From JBCCGG01 sp039029395 (lineage in GTDB: Bacteria > Pseudomonadota > Alphaproteobacteria > Kiloniellales > JAKSDN01): DNA of 64,000 bases. The notes under the pieces are model-generated. The model saw only the letters and a program-made list of their open reading frames with translations. It did not search any database and was not told where the DNA came from. A program made the position numbers and the translations under genes. The stretch spans positions 1 through 64,000 of the forward strand of contig JBCCGG010000009.1 of assembly GCA_039029395.1 (NCBI GenBank), read 5' to 3'. Shown here piece after piece: positions 53,575 through 62,546 of this stretch. Within the stretch, counting starts at the first letter, position 1, and the number at the start of each line of letters is the position of its first letter.

Positions 53575-55194
53575 ATGACCGGGCAGACCCTGCTGGTCTT
53601 CGGCGGCCTCGGGCTGTTTCTCCTGGGCATGGTGGTGTTGACCGAGGGTCTGCGTCAGCTCGCCGGCAACGCCCTGCGCCAGCTGCTCGCGCGCTTCACC
53701 AAGACACCGATCCGCGGGGTCGCGGCCGGCGCGCTCTCGACCGCCATCGTGCAGTCCTCGAGCGCGACCACGGTGACCGCGGTCGGCTTCGTCGGCGCCG
53801 GCCTGCTGAGCTTCCCCCAGGGGCTCGGCATCGTGTTCGGCGCCAACATCGGCACCACGGTGACCGGCTGGATCGTCGCGGTGCTCGGCTTCAAGCTGCA
53901 CCTGGGCACGGTGGTCCTGCTGCTCATTTTGATCGGCGTGCTCTTGCGGCTCTTCGCCAGGGGCCGCTGGCGCGCGGTCGGCTGGGCGCTGACCGGCTTT
54001 GCGCTGCTGTTCGTCGGCATCGACCTCATGCAGCAGGGCATGGCTCAGTTCGAGGGTGCGGTGACGCCGGCCGATTTTCCCGAGGACACGCTCCTTGGGC
54101 GCCTGCAGCTGCTACTGATCGGCGTCGCGATCACCCTGGTCACCCAGTCCTCGAGCGCCGGTGTGGCCGCCGCCCTGGTCGCGCTCAGCGCCGGCACAAT
54201 CTCCTTCGCCCAGGCAGCGGCCATGGTGATCGGCATGGACGTGGGCACCACCTTCACCGCCGCGTTGGCGACGGTCGGCGGCTCGACCGCGGCGCGCCGC
54301 ACCGGCGCCGCCCACGTGGTCTACAACCTCTTGACCGGGATCATGGCCTTCTTCTTGCTCGGTCCCTTCGCAGGGGCGGTCGCGCCGTGGCTGGCGGCCG
54401 GCGCGGCCGGCGACGCGCAAATTGCCCTGGTCGCCTTTCACACCACCTTCAACGTCCTGGGCGTGCTGCTGGTGCTGCCCTTAACAAGCGCCTTCGCGCG
54501 CCTGATCATCCGTCTCGTGCCCGAGCGCGGGCCGCCCCTCTTGCGCCGGCTCGACAGGCGCCTGCTGCGCGATCCGTCGGCCGCGATCGACGGGGCGGCG
54601 GCGACCGTTCGCGACATCGCGGTGACGCTCATCGCCCTACTGGCCGATCTGCTCAATCCCGCCGGCCAGCCATCCGATGCCCGGCCGCGCTTGGCGGAGA
54701 TCGACGAGGCTCTGGAGGCGACCCGGGGCTTCGTCGAGCAAATCCCCAGCGAGCCGGCAGAGGCGCACGCCAAGCTGCGTCTCGGCGCAACCGTGCACGC
54801 GCTCGATCACCTGCTGCGGCTGTCCAGCCGCTGTGCCCAGGAGGCCAGGCTCGAGTCCCTCGAGAGCGAGCCGCGCCTGCGACGCCTGAGCGCCTTGCTG
54901 CGCGCTGCTACCCTTATGGCTGGCCAAGACCTCGAAGGCGCCGAACGGCGCTTTGACCTCCTGCAGGAGCTCCTGCGGCGCCAGCGCCGGAGCTACCGCG
55001 AGCGGCTCGTCACCACCGCCACCGCCGGGCAGGTCGGCGCCTCGGAGACCCTGCGGCGGCTCGACAGCCTGCGCTGGCTGCACCGGGTGGCCTATCACCT
55101 GTGGCGCATCCTCCACCACCTGGGCCGCGCCGAGGCCCAAACTCCGCCACTGGAGCGAGCCGCGCCGGCGCGCGAGCTAGACGAGGAGGATTAG
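53575..55194 (+). CDS. Na/Pi cotransporter family protein
   Basis: A 539-residue protein: the N-terminal membrane domain has two inverted repeats, each with the Q-S-S-S motif (STAIVQSSSATTVTAVGFVGAG; VTQSSSAGVAAALVALSAG) and FGANIGTTVTGW / IGMDVGTTFTAALAT. Residues from about 340 on form a cytoplasmic PhoU-like helical domain (RLAEIDEALEATRGFVEQIP; DLEGAERRFDLLQELLRRQRRSYRERL). The family imports phosphate with sodium. Confidence 0.93.
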   Translation: MTGQTLLVFGGLGLFLLGMVVLTEGLRQLAGNALRQLLARFTKTPIRGVAAGALSTAIVQSSSATTVTAVGFVGAGLLSFPQGLGIVFGANIGTTVTGWIVAVLGFKLHLGTVVLLLILIGVLLRLFARGRWRAVGWALTGFALLFVGIDLMQQGMAQFEGAVTPADFPEDTLLGRLQLLLIGVAITLVTQSSSAGVAAALVALSAGTISFAQAAAMVIGMDVGTTFTAALATVGGSTAARRTGAAHVVYNLLTGIMAFFLLGPFAGAVAPWLAAGAAGDAQIALVAFHTTFNVLGVLLVLPLTSAFARLIIRLVPERGPPLLRRLDRRLLRDPSAAIDGAAATVRDIAVTLIALLADLLNPAGQPSDARPRLAEIDEALEATRGFVEQIPSEPAEAHAKLRLGATVHALDHLLRLSSRCAQEARLESLESEPRLRRLSALLRAATLMAGQDLEGAERRFDLLQELLRRQRRSYRERLVTTATAGQVGASETLRRLDSLRWLHRVAYHLWRILHHLGRAEAQTPPLERAAPARELDEED

Positions 55195-55205
55195 CGCGGA
55201 GGGCG

Positions 55206-56468
55206 CTAGGTCAAGGCCTGAAACCTGGTCTCGCGGATCAGGAACAGGCTGGTCACCAGACTGACCGCGCCGGCCGCGGCGATCCAGTAGGCGGGCGCCA
55301 CCGGGTCGCCGGTCGCGGTGATCAGCCAGGCGGCGATCAAGGGCGTGGTGCCGCCGAACCAGCCGATCGAGGCGTTGTAGGCGAAGGCGAGACCGGTGCA
55401 GCGCACGTCGGTTGGGATCAGCTCCACGTTGGCCGCGACGATGCCGCCGGTTGCCAGCCCGAGCGCCAGCACGAAGCCAACCTCGCCCAGAAAGATGGTC
55501 GCCGGCGTGGTGGTGTGGATCAGGTGGAAGAAGGGCAGCGCCCCGAAGGTCAGCAAGGCGCAGCCGACCGCGAGCATCGGCTTGCGCCCGTAGCGGTCCG
55601 AAAGCCAGGCCGAAATCGGCATGATCAGAAGCAGCAGCGCCATGGCCCCGGTGTTGAGGTTGAAGGCGATCTCCTCCGGCAGCTTGTCGATCTCCTTGAT
55701 GTAGGTCACGGCGTAGACGAAAGCGGCGTAGAAGCCGACGCCGAGCCCCATGTTGAGCAGGGCGACCCGGAGCACCGCGAAGTGGTGCTTGGCGAAGGTG
55801 TCGCGCACCGGGCTCTTGGAGCGGCCGCGGATCTCGGTGACGTGCAGCGAGTTGCGCACCACGTAGCCGGTCACCGCGACCAGGGCGCCCATCAGGAACG
55901 GCAGGCGCCAGCCCCAGGCGGCGATCTCATCGTCGGTGAGCACGGTCGCCACCACGTCGCCCACCGCCGAGCCCAGCAGGATGCCGAGGACCGCGCCCCA
56001 TGGCCCCCAGATCGCGGTCATGGCGCGCCGGTCGGGCGGCGCGTGCTCGGTCAGGAAGATGATCGAGCCGGTGTACTCACCGCCGACCGAAAGGCCCTGG
56101 ACGATGCGCAACGTCACGATCAAGACCGGGGCGGCGATGCCGATCGTCTCGTAGGTCGGCAAGCAAGCGATCAGCACGGTCGGCAGGGCCATGGCCAGCA
56201 TGGAGAGCATGAGCGCCCGCTTGCGCCCGATCAGATCGCCGATGCGCCCGAACACCAGCCCGCCCAACGGCCGCACCAGGAAGCCGGCGGCAAAGGCGCC
56301 GAAGGCGGCGATTAGCGAAACGGCGGGATCGTCGGTGGGGAAGAACTGCTGGCCGATCACCGCGGCGAAGTAGCCGTAGACCGCGAAGTCGTACCACTCC
56401 ATCACGTTGCCGACCAAGCCGGCCAGGATGGTGCGCGGGCGGCCACGGGTGGCTGGGGCGTCGGTCAT
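55206..56468 (-). CDS. MHS-family MFS transporter (ProP-like)
   Basis: A 420-residue metabolite:H+ symporter. Signature segments: LAGLVGNVMEWYDFAVYGYFAAVIGQQFFP, FLVRPLGGLVFGRIGDLIGRKRAL, LRIVQGLSVGGEYTGSIIFLTEHAPPDRR, and WGWRLPFLMGALVAVTGYVVRNSL, all MHS hallmarks. Members import osmolytes or organic acids. The start at 56468 has AAGGAG upstream; the frame extends 19 codons further without support. Convergent with the Na/Pi gene, 11 bases apart. Confidence 0.93.
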   Translation of the reverse strand: MTDAPATRGRPRTILAGLVGNVMEWYDFAVYGYFAAVIGQQFFPTDDPAVSLIAAFGAFAAGFLVRPLGGLVFGRIGDLIGRKRALMLSMLAMALPTVLIACLPTYETIGIAAPVLIVTLRIVQGLSVGGEYTGSIIFLTEHAPPDRRAMTAIWGPWGAVLGILLGSAVGDVVATVLTDDEIAAWGWRLPFLMGALVAVTGYVVRNSLHVTEIRGRSKSPVRDTFAKHHFAVLRVALLNMGLGVGFYAAFVYAVTYIKEIDKLPEEIAFNLNTGAMALLLLIMPISAWLSDRYGRKPMLAVGCALLTFGALPFFHLIHTTTPATIFLGEVGFVLALGLATGGIVAANVELIPTDVRCTGLAFAYNASIGWFGGTTPLIAAWLITATGDPVAPAYWIAAAGAVSLVTSLFLIRETRFQALT

Positions 56469-56917
56469 GAACGGGGCTCCTTCGGTTGCCCCACCGCTAT
56501 AGCCGCCCTGCTCCGCGCCGGACAAGGGGGCGCTGGCGGGCGGTTCACGATGGCCGTTTAACTGAGACAGGAGAATGGGATGGCACGGAAAGCTCAGGTC
56601 AAATGATCCATTTGGTGGATAGGACGCTGAAATCGAGCGGTAAACTTTTCAAGACTCGAGGCAAACCGCGAGAGGGGGTAGGTCCCATCTTCATTCCGCG
56701 TGGAACGACCCCATGCAAGAGCGCGGGCCGCAGTTGTGAAACGAAGTCATTCGATCTAGTATTATTTTTTAAAAACAATGGACTACAGTATAATACTAAA
56801 CTGTTTTATCGGCTAAACGGCAATGGCGAAATGTGCATATCCGGTGGCCCCTCCGATCGACTTTGTCCCCACCTTGCCATTGGAGAGCTGCAACACTCTC
56901 GCTCGCGGCCTCCGCGC
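56469..56917. other. AT-rich spacer without a supported gene
   Basis: A 449-base gap, notably AT-rich at about 56750-56830 (ATTATTTTTTAAAAAC). An 8-base inverted repeat, AGTATTAT (56758-56765) and ATAATACT (56790-56797), is visible. Both neighbouring genes are on the minus strand, so the amidohydrolase's 3' end points into this stretch and the MFS promoter is expected in its left part. A 151-codon frame on the plus strand lacks coding character. No RNA gene was recognised. Confidence 0.5.
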
Positions 56918-58285
56918 TCACAGGGGGTGCTTGGTGTCTAACCCCATGTGCGCCAATCCGGCGCGCTTGAAGAGGGCGTCGCGGGTTTGGCTGAGGTAGG
57001 CGCCCAGGCGCGCCAGGTCCTTGTCGACAAGCGCCCCGGCTTTCTTGCGGAGTTGGCCGGCGACCAACACCGTATGGACCGCGCGGGTGTCGGCGCCCAG
57101 CACGCAGAAGGCCACGGGGTCGTTGAGCGGCACCAGAGGCGGCGGGCCCAGCAACAGGATATCGGCCTGCTTGCCCGGCGACAGGCTGCCGATCCGATCC
57201 TCCATGCCAATCGCCCGGGCGCCGTCGAGGGTCGCGAAGCCGAGCAGGTCGCGCGGTTCCAAACGCGGCGTGTCCTGCTCCAAGGCCTGCTGGCGGGCGG
57301 CCTGGTAGGCGCTCGCCATCTGGCCGAACAGGCCGGTGTCGGTCGAGGTCACCACGTCGGCGCCCAGGCCCGGGCGCAGGTCCAGCGCGACCGCGCGGGG
57401 CGCGGCCGGGAAGCCGAACTGCATCTGCAGCTCGACCGCCGGGGTCGAGACCAGACGGCCGCCGGTCTCGGCGATACGCACCAGGGCCTGGTCGGTGAGC
57501 GAGGTGCCGTGCACGAATTGCAGATCGGGGCCGAGCAGGCCGGCCTCGTCCAGGCGCTCGATCGAGCGGTAGGGCAGGCCGAAGGCGCCGTTGCCGGCGT
57601 GGCTGCTGATCAAGAGATCGAGCTCTCGTCCGGTCGCGATGTCTTGCGCGGTGATCTCCAGGCTCGACTGCTCGGGCCCGCGGATCGCCAAGGCCATGGT
57701 CACCAGGCCGTCTGTGCCGGGCAGGCGCTCCCGGCGCACCCGGCGCACGTCGTCGGGCAGGGGCAGGGTGCTGTCCATGGACCATTCCGGCCCGGTGTTG
57801 GGAAAGCCGTAAGCGAAGACCGCGCGCAGGCCGCTGGCTTGCAGGCCATCGATCGCGGCGTCGCTGTGGGCCGGCGTGTGCTGCACGTGGGACCAGTCGA
57901 ACAGGGTCGTGATGCCGGCATCCAGCGCCTGCAGCGCGCCGGCCAGGTTGGCGACGTAAAGATCCTCCGGCTGGTAGACCGGCGCCAGCTTGCCGGGGAT
58001 CGCCGCGAAGTAGCCGGCCAGATCCACATCGGCCGCCGTCAGGGTGAGCGGGCTCTGCCAGAGATGGCGATGGGCGTCGATCAGGCCGGGCAGGGCGATC
58101 ATGCCGGCGGCCTCGATCACCTGGGCGTCGTCGGCCTCCAGGTCCGGCGCGACCGCGGCGATCCTTTCGCCCTCGACCAGGATCGAGGCCCGGGCGAAAT
58201 CGCCCAAGGCCGGGTCCATGGTGAGCACGGCGGCATCGCGGACCAGGATCCGGTCCGGGCCGCCGGCACGCGGCTCAGCGCTCAT
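56918..58285 (-). CDS. Amidohydrolase family protein
   Basis: A 455-residue metal-dependent hydrolase of the ATZ/TRZ type. It starts ILVRDAAVLTMDPALGDF, has the His-x-His motif in LPGLIDAHRHLWQSPLTLTAADVDL, further ligands in LISSHAGNG and LQFVHGTSLTDQAL, and the late Asp in VVTSTDTGLFGQM, then GIEDRIGSL-like MEDRIGSLSPGKQADILLL. Such enzymes deaminate or dechlorinate ring compounds; the substrate is unknown. It precedes an AT-rich spacer. Confidence 0.9.
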   Translation of the reverse strand: MSAEPRAGGPDRILVRDAAVLTMDPALGDFARASILVEGERIAAVAPDLEADDAQVIEAAGMIALPGLIDAHRHLWQSPLTLTAADVDLAGYFAAIPGKLAPVYQPEDLYVANLAGALQALDAGITTLFDWSHVQHTPAHSDAAIDGLQASGLRAVFAYGFPNTGPEWSMDSTLPLPDDVRRVRRERLPGTDGLVTMALAIRGPEQSSLEITAQDIATGRELDLLISSHAGNGAFGLPYRSIERLDEAGLLGPDLQFVHGTSLTDQALVRIAETGGRLVSTPAVELQMQFGFPAAPRAVALDLRPGLGADVVTSTDTGLFGQMASAYQAARQQALEQDTPRLEPRDLLGFATLDGARAIGMEDRIGSLSPGKQADILLLGPPPLVPLNDPVAFCVLGADTRAVHTVLVAGQLRKKAGALVDKDLARLGAYLSQTRDALFKRAGLAHMGLDTKHPL

Positions 58286-58323
58286 GAAAGCTCATTCACT
58301 GGGGACAGGGTCCGGTGAACGGC

Positions 58324-58668
58324 CTAGTCGCCGCCCTTGATCGCGCTGCCACAGTCGCCCGTGGCGTAGCTCTGGATCTTGAGGCAGCCCTTGTCCATGT
58401 CGACGACCAGCTCGCCCCGGCAGGATTTCAGGCTGATCCAGGCGTTGACGCCCATCACGTGGCTGCCGCCGGCGCGGTGGGCGCCGCTCCACTTCTTGAT
58501 GTAGCTGATGCCGGAGACCTCGTCGGCCGGGATCTGCCAGGTGGCCAGCTGCTTGTCGACCGTGGCCTTGCAGGGCTGGGAGCCCTCGGTGGCCGTCTGG
58601 GCGCCGGCGGGCGCGGTGAAGGCAAGGACAAAAAGGCTGGCGGCAAGGGCGCTTAGGCGCTTGGTCAT
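58324..58668 (-). CDS. Small secreted cysteine-containing protein (family A, copy 2)
   Basis: A 114-residue precursor with the signal MTKRLSALAASLFVLAFTAPAGA. The mature part shares with the 52113-52445 protein the spacing of four cysteines (SQPCKATVDKQLATW; LKSCRGELVVDMDKGCLKIQSYATGDCGSAIK), the IKKW segment and GVNAW. Function unknown; two disulfides are plausible. AGGAGATCC precedes the ATG. No PEP-CTERM partner beside it here. Confidence 0.8.
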   Translation of the reverse strand: MTKRLSALAASLFVLAFTAPAGAQTATEGSQPCKATVDKQLATWQIPADEVSGISYIKKWSGAHRAGGSHVMGVNAWISLKSCRGELVVDMDKGCLKIQSYATGDCGSAIKGGD

Positions 58669-58788
58669 AAGGGATCTCCTCCAAGGCGAAGGTCGACGGA
58701 TTTTTGCGGTGGTTTCTTCAAGTGGGAATTGTGCGGCTTCGGATCGCGGCCGTCCAGCCCTAAGGAGAACGGCCTTCCATCCAAGCCG

Positions 58789-59472
58789 TCACGCGCCCAG
58801 CGCGTCGGCCAAGGCGTCCAGGTTGTCGGCGACGATGTCGGGCCGGGGGCCGAGCTCGTCCAGGGGCGCGCCCGTGCGGTTGACCCAGAAGGTCGGGAAT
58901 CCGTAGTTCTTGCCGCCGATCACATCGAAGGAGTTGCTCGAGACAAAACCGATCTCCTCCTTCGGCCGGGCGATCGCCTCGACCCCCACGTCGTAGGACG
59001 GGCGGCCCGGCTTGTAGAGCTGCAGCGGCTCGGTGCTGATCACGCCCTTGAAGTACTGATCGACGCCGGCGTTCTTTTGCGAGGCCTCGATCATCCAGGC
59101 CGACCCCATGGAGAGCACATAGAGGTCGAACTTGGCGGCCAGCCGCTTCAGCGCGGCCGGCACCTCGGGATAGGGCGGCAGCAGGACATCGGCCTCGATC
59201 AAGCGCTCGTAGAGGTCATCCGCGATCTCCAGGCCGAGCGACTTGCCCGTGAAGGTGAGCGCGCGCTGGGTGATGTCGTCCCAGGTCAGGTAGCGCTCCA
59301 TCATGCCGCTGAGCCAGCAGTACTTTTTGATCGTGCGGAACCACAGGGCCGCGGCCTCGGCCCCCTTGCCGGGAAACTCGGCCTCCAGCAGATCCGCCAC
59401 CGCCTGCTTGTTGAACAGGGTTCCGTAGTGGTCGAACGCAAGCGCGCCGACCTGAGAGAAATCCTCCGCCAT
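58789..59472 (-). CDS. HAD-superfamily hydrolase (haloacid dehalogenase type II-like)
   Basis: A 227-residue HAD-fold enzyme. Nucleophile Asp14 lies in LAFDHYGTLFN (motif I), motif II Ser in YVLSMGSAWM, motif III Lys in YKPGRPSYDVG, motif IV in IGFVSSNSFDVIGGKNYGFPTFWVNR. The order and the Y-G-T-L of motif I point to the 2-haloacid dehalogenase group, which hydrolyses carbon-halogen or phosphate bonds. The His right after the nucleophile, instead of the usual Ala, is unusual. Confidence 0.88.
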   Translation of the reverse strand: MAEDFSQVGALAFDHYGTLFNKQAVADLLEAEFPGKGAEAAALWFRTIKKYCWLSGMMERYLTWDDITQRALTFTGKSLGLEIADDLYERLIEADVLLPPYPEVPAALKRLAAKFDLYVLSMGSAWMIEASQKNAGVDQYFKGVISTEPLQLYKPGRPSYDVGVEAIARPKEEIGFVSSNSFDVIGGKNYGFPTFWVNRTGAPLDELGPRPDIVADNLDALADALGA

Positions 59473-59537
59473 CGTGTCTGCCTCCTGCTCCGGTGATCAC
59501 GGCACAATAGCACCGCTGGGCATTCGGCAGAACCGCC

Positions 59538-59969
59538 TCAGCAGCGCGACAGCCGCGGCTGGCCGCCTTCGGTGAGCGCCCGGCCGTAGACCAGGCGGCC
59601 GATGCCGGCCCAATAGGCCGCCGCCTCGCACATGGGACAGGGCCGCGAGGAGGAGTACATCACCGCGCCGGAGAGGCCCCGGGTGCCCAGGCGTTTGGCC
59701 CCGTCGCGAATCGCCTCCATCTCGGCGTGGGCCGTGGGGTCGCTGGCGGTCACCACCCGGCTCGGCCCCAGGCCGACAAGCGCGCCATCCTGGACCACGA
59801 CCGCGCCATAGCCTTGATCGCCGGCGGAAAGCGCCTGGTCGCGCAGGGCGAAGGCGCGGGCCATGAAGGCCTCGGGCGTCTCTTCGGCGCGGGCTGGCGT
59901 TGCGGCGAGCGCCAAGCCGCCGAGCAGCAGGACGCGGCGCCGGTGGTTGCAGGGGCGGTCTTTTGTCAT
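59538..59969 (-). CDS. Exported cytidine/guanine deaminase-like protein
   Basis: A 143-residue protein with an N-terminal twin-arginine-like signal (NHRRRVLLLGGLALAATPARA). The mature deaminase fold has the zinc site: HAEMEAI (His and catalytic Glu) and SRPCPMCEAAAYW (the two cysteines). Such deaminases are normally cytoplasmic; export, if true, is unusual. The start at 59969 is chosen because a longer frame upstream lacks support. The substrate is unknown. Confidence 0.85.
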   Translation of the reverse strand: MTKDRPCNHRRRVLLLGGLALAATPARAEETPEAFMARAFALRDQALSAGDQGYGAVVVQDGALVGLGPSRVVTASDPTAHAEMEAIRDGAKRLGTRGLSGAVMYSSSRPCPMCEAAAYWAGIGRLVYGRALTEGGQPRLSRC

Positions 59970-60034
59970 CGGCTGTCTCCGCGAGGTTGCAGGAGCAGCA
60001 TAGGCGGGGGCCGATGGGGACGCTAGAGGCGCAG

Positions 60035-60065
60035 CGATCCGCCCGGTAGGAGACCGGGCGGATCG
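60035..60065. terminator. Perfect hairpin after the first beta-helix-like gene
   Basis: A 13-base perfect stem, CGATCCGCCCGGT with its complement, and a five-base loop AGGAG, 24 bases after the end of the 60089 gene on the minus strand. No T tract follows, so Rho-independent termination is only probable. Confidence 0.5.
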
Positions 60066-60088
60066 CTCACGAGTGAGGGAATCTCTGT

Positions 60089-61093
60089 CTACTGCGTCTG
60101 GAAAACCCCCGTGGCGGCGAAGCTGGTGTTTTGACAATCTCTGGTGAAGGGGTTGAATAGCTCGTCGTAGCTATAAAGGCACTGAACGACACCCAAACCG
60201 AAGGCGTCCACGGTGCCATAGATCTGCGTGTTCACGAAGTTAATCTGCCCACCGAGAGTCAGCACGACGGTTCTGGGGGAGTTGAATTCGTCGATAAGGA
60301 GCAAGGAGTTGAAGAGGGTCACGGTGGCCGCCCCGGTCTTGCGAATCCCGAAGGACTTCCCGGCTGCGGTCGTCAGCTTGTCGATTCTAATGGTGCCCGC
60401 CGGGCATTCGACCTGGAGCGGGATGGCCAAACCTCCGACGGTCGCAGCCTGTGCGTGAACGTTCTCCATGTTGCCGTCGCAGGTATCGGTCGAATCAAGA
60501 AAGATCGCGTAGTTGAGCGTGCCCTGGGAACCGGCAAAAGCCGAGACATTGGACACACGCCAATCCACCAGAGGGAAGGCGCGGTCCGTGCCGACCGCAA
60601 CGCTGGTATCGCCATCGTCGTTGAAACGATTGGAAACCGACAGCCTGCTCAGCTCGGCGTTGGAGACCAGGGTAACAATCCCGGTCTCCCCATTCCGGCT
60701 CCCCTTGATGAAGGTCATGGTCGGGCCGGAGCCTTGAATGTTGACGAAGGGTTTCATGGTGATCGCTTGGTCGCCGCAATCGTAAACCCCGGGCTCGAGG
60801 TGAATGAGATAGGGGGTGTTGAAGCTGGCATCCTCGATACTGTCGAGCGCGGCTTGCAGCTCCAGGCAGTTGTCTTGCTCCGTCGGCCCGACGGGACTCA
60901 CCACGATGGTGTTGGTAAAGACCGCGTCGGGCGCCAACTTGGCGAAGGTCACGGCGCCCTCCTGGATGTGCCGGGTGGCAACCTCGTTGTCCTGAACATC
61001 GGCCTGGGCGGCAGCGGGGACTGTCCCGACGCCGCCCAAGGCGAAAGCGGTAGCTAGAGCGTGGAGGGTAAGTTTGATTCGAAGCGTAGACAT
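60089..61093 (-). CDS. Secreted beta-helix-like repeat protein (tandem copy 1)
   Basis: A 334-residue exported protein with signal MSTLRIKLTLHALATAFALGGVGTVPAAAQ and AAGGAGA before the ATG. After the segment NEVATRHIQEGAVTFAKLAPDAVF, the body has repeated short strands (YLIHLEPGVYDCGDQAITMKPFVNIQGSGPTMTFIKG; FINFVNTQIYGTV-like INFVNTQIYGTVDAF) consistent with a right-handed parallel beta-helix (pectin-lyase-like fold). No catalytic motif was recognised. A paralogue lies immediately upstream at 61320-62321. Role unknown; probably surface-exposed or secreted. Confidence 0.75.
   Translation of the reverse strand: MSTLRIKLTLHALATAFALGGVGTVPAAAQADVQDNEVATRHIQEGAVTFAKLAPDAVFTNTIVVSPVGPTEQDNCLELQAALDSIEDASFNTPYLIHLEPGVYDCGDQAITMKPFVNIQGSGPTMTFIKGSRNGETGIVTLVSNAELSRLSVSNRFNDDGDTSVAVGTDRAFPLVDWRVSNVSAFAGSQGTLNYAIFLDSTDTCDGNMENVHAQAATVGGLAIPLQVECPAGTIRIDKLTTAAGKSFGIRKTGAATVTLFNSLLLIDEFNSPRTVVLTLGGQINFVNTQIYGTVDAFGLGVVQCLYSYDELFNPFTRDCQNTSFAATGVFQTQ
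60861..60992. repeat. Near-identical segment shared by the beta-helix pair (copy 1)
   Basis: 132 bases match 62101-62232 with about seven differences, spanning the conserved N-terminal coding part. The rest of the two genes is much more diverged, suggesting gene conversion or strong constraint here. Confidence 0.8.
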
Positions 61094-61261
61094 GTCGACG
61101 TCTCCTTGTAAGTGGTCGTGTTGCGTGGATCGCCAGCGCCGCCTAGACCCGAACTCCCGGCTCGGCGTGATTGCTCCGCTGCTGCCGAGGGACCGCAGGG
61201 GCCGGAGTTGGTGGATTGGCAAGGGTTCGTTGCTTGAGGTCCGGCGCAGCCGCCGAGCGCT

Positions 61262-61300
61262 CAATCCGCCCGGGGTGCCGGCGAGGCGCCGGACGGATTG
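61262..61300. terminator. Hairpin after the second beta-helix-like gene
   Basis: CAATCCGCCCGG (61262-) pairs with CCGGACGGATTG (-61300) with one mismatch, and the interior GGTGCC/GGCGCC also pairs. It begins 20 bases beyond the end of the 61320 gene on the minus strand. No clear T tract; termination is inferred. Confidence 0.45.
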
Positions 61301-61319
61301 AAGGCGCCGGACGGGTCGA

Positions 61320-62321
61320 CTATTTGGTCTGGATCACCGGCGTGAAGAAGTCGGTTTGCTGACAGTTTCTGCTCAGCGGGTTGAAGTTCTCGTCATAGCC
61401 GCCGAGGCACTTCATGATGTCCAAACGAGTCGGCTCATCAACGTCGCCGATAATCTGCGTGTTGACGAAAAATAGGTGTCCGAAGTTGATCACGGCCTTT
61501 GGGCTAGCGTCAGTGGTGCGCCCGGCAATTTTGGAGTTTACAATCTCGACGGTGCTGAATGGACCGCTGTAGCGGATTTCGATTCCATTTTCGGATTCTG
61601 CGGTCAGTGCATTTATTCGGAGGCTGCCCCTGGTACATGAGATGTCGAGGGATATCGCGAGGGATTGGTTTATTCTTTTGCTCGCGCCGACCCGAACATT
61701 GTCTATTTCACCGTCGCAGTCGCTGGTGTTGATTTCAATCCCGAAGGACCAAATTTCTCCCCGCGCGGCGTTCGCCGTCACGTTCGATATGCGCCAGTTG
61801 ACCAAGGGGTCGACGCCCGTTGACCCAATGGCGACCACCCTATCGAGCTGCTCGCCAATCGGCGACCGGTTGTCGACGTTGACCCCGTGGAGCTCGGAGT
61901 CGGATGACAGCGTGATGAAACCGCGACGATTTCCGACATGCCCTTTGATGAACGTCATGTTCGGGCCGGAGCCTTGGATGTTGACGAAAGGCTTCATGAT
62001 GATGCGCTCGGCCCCGCAGTGATAGACGCCTGGCTCGACGTAAACGAGGTAGGGGTTGTCGGGGCCCGCGTCGTCGATGCTGTTGTGCACGGCCAGGAGC
62101 TCCAGGCAGTTGTCTTGTGGCGTTGGCCCGACGGGACTCACCACGACGGTGTTGGTAAAGACCGCGTCGGGCGCCAGCTTGGCGAAGGTCACGGCGCCGT
62201 CCTGGATGTGCCGGGTGGCAACCTCGTTGTCCGAGACATCGGCCAGGGCGGTGGCGGGGAGTGCCAGGAGGAGCGCGGTGGCAAGCGCGCAGGGGTGAAG
62301 GGCAGTGGGGCGGGAAGGCAT
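61320..62321 (-). CDS. Secreted beta-helix-like repeat protein (tandem copy 2)
   Basis: A 333-residue exported protein with signal MPSRPTALHPCALATALLLALPATALA, preceded by AAAAGGAGAC. It shares with copy 1 the opening NEVATRHIQDGAVTFAKLAPDAVF, VVVSPVGPTPQDNCLEL, VYVEPGVYHCG, IIMKPFVNIQGSGPNMTFIKG, and a C-terminal FFVNTQIIGDVDE strand, then GGYDENFNPLSRNCQQ. The middle is diverged. The two genes are in tandem, same strand, separated by 226 bases with a hairpin. Function unknown. Confidence 0.75.
   Translation of the reverse strand: MPSRPTALHPCALATALLLALPATALADVSDNEVATRHIQDGAVTFAKLAPDAVFTNTVVVSPVGPTPQDNCLELLAVHNSIDDAGPDNPYLVYVEPGVYHCGAERIIMKPFVNIQGSGPNMTFIKGHVGNRRGFITLSSDSELHGVNVDNRSPIGEQLDRVVAIGSTGVDPLVNWRISNVTANAARGEIWSFGIEINTSDCDGEIDNVRVGASKRINQSLAISLDISCTRGSLRINALTAESENGIEIRYSGPFSTVEIVNSKIAGRTTDASPKAVINFGHLFFVNTQIIGDVDEPTRLDIMKCLGGYDENFNPLSRNCQQTDFFTPVIQTK
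62101..62232. repeat. Near-identical segment shared by the beta-helix pair (copy 2)
   Basis: Counterpart of 60861-60992 in the upstream gene, with about 125 of 132 bases identical, in the same orientation and 1240 bases away. Confidence 0.8.
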
Positions 62322-62546
62322 GGTTTTGTCTCCTTTTCGTGGCGATCGCGAGGATCTCCAGGGGGTGTCTCATCGATGCCTGCCATGTCGGGCGCGGCCG
62401 TGACCGGGGCGTCTCGGAGAGTGTGAAATTCCCCTTCGGAAAGGGGCTCTGCCGTGAAAAAGTCATCACAAATGTCGCGGCGAGAGGGTTTGCCCGGGGG
62501 GGCCTTTCCCAGAAGGCGTGCGAGTCTGCCCTATGCCTCCGGCTCG

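Noticed and set aside
56486..56941. A 151-codon plus-strand gene in the AT-rich spacer
   Set aside because: It overlaps two minus-strand gene ends, has no ribosome-binding sequence and no recognisable domain.
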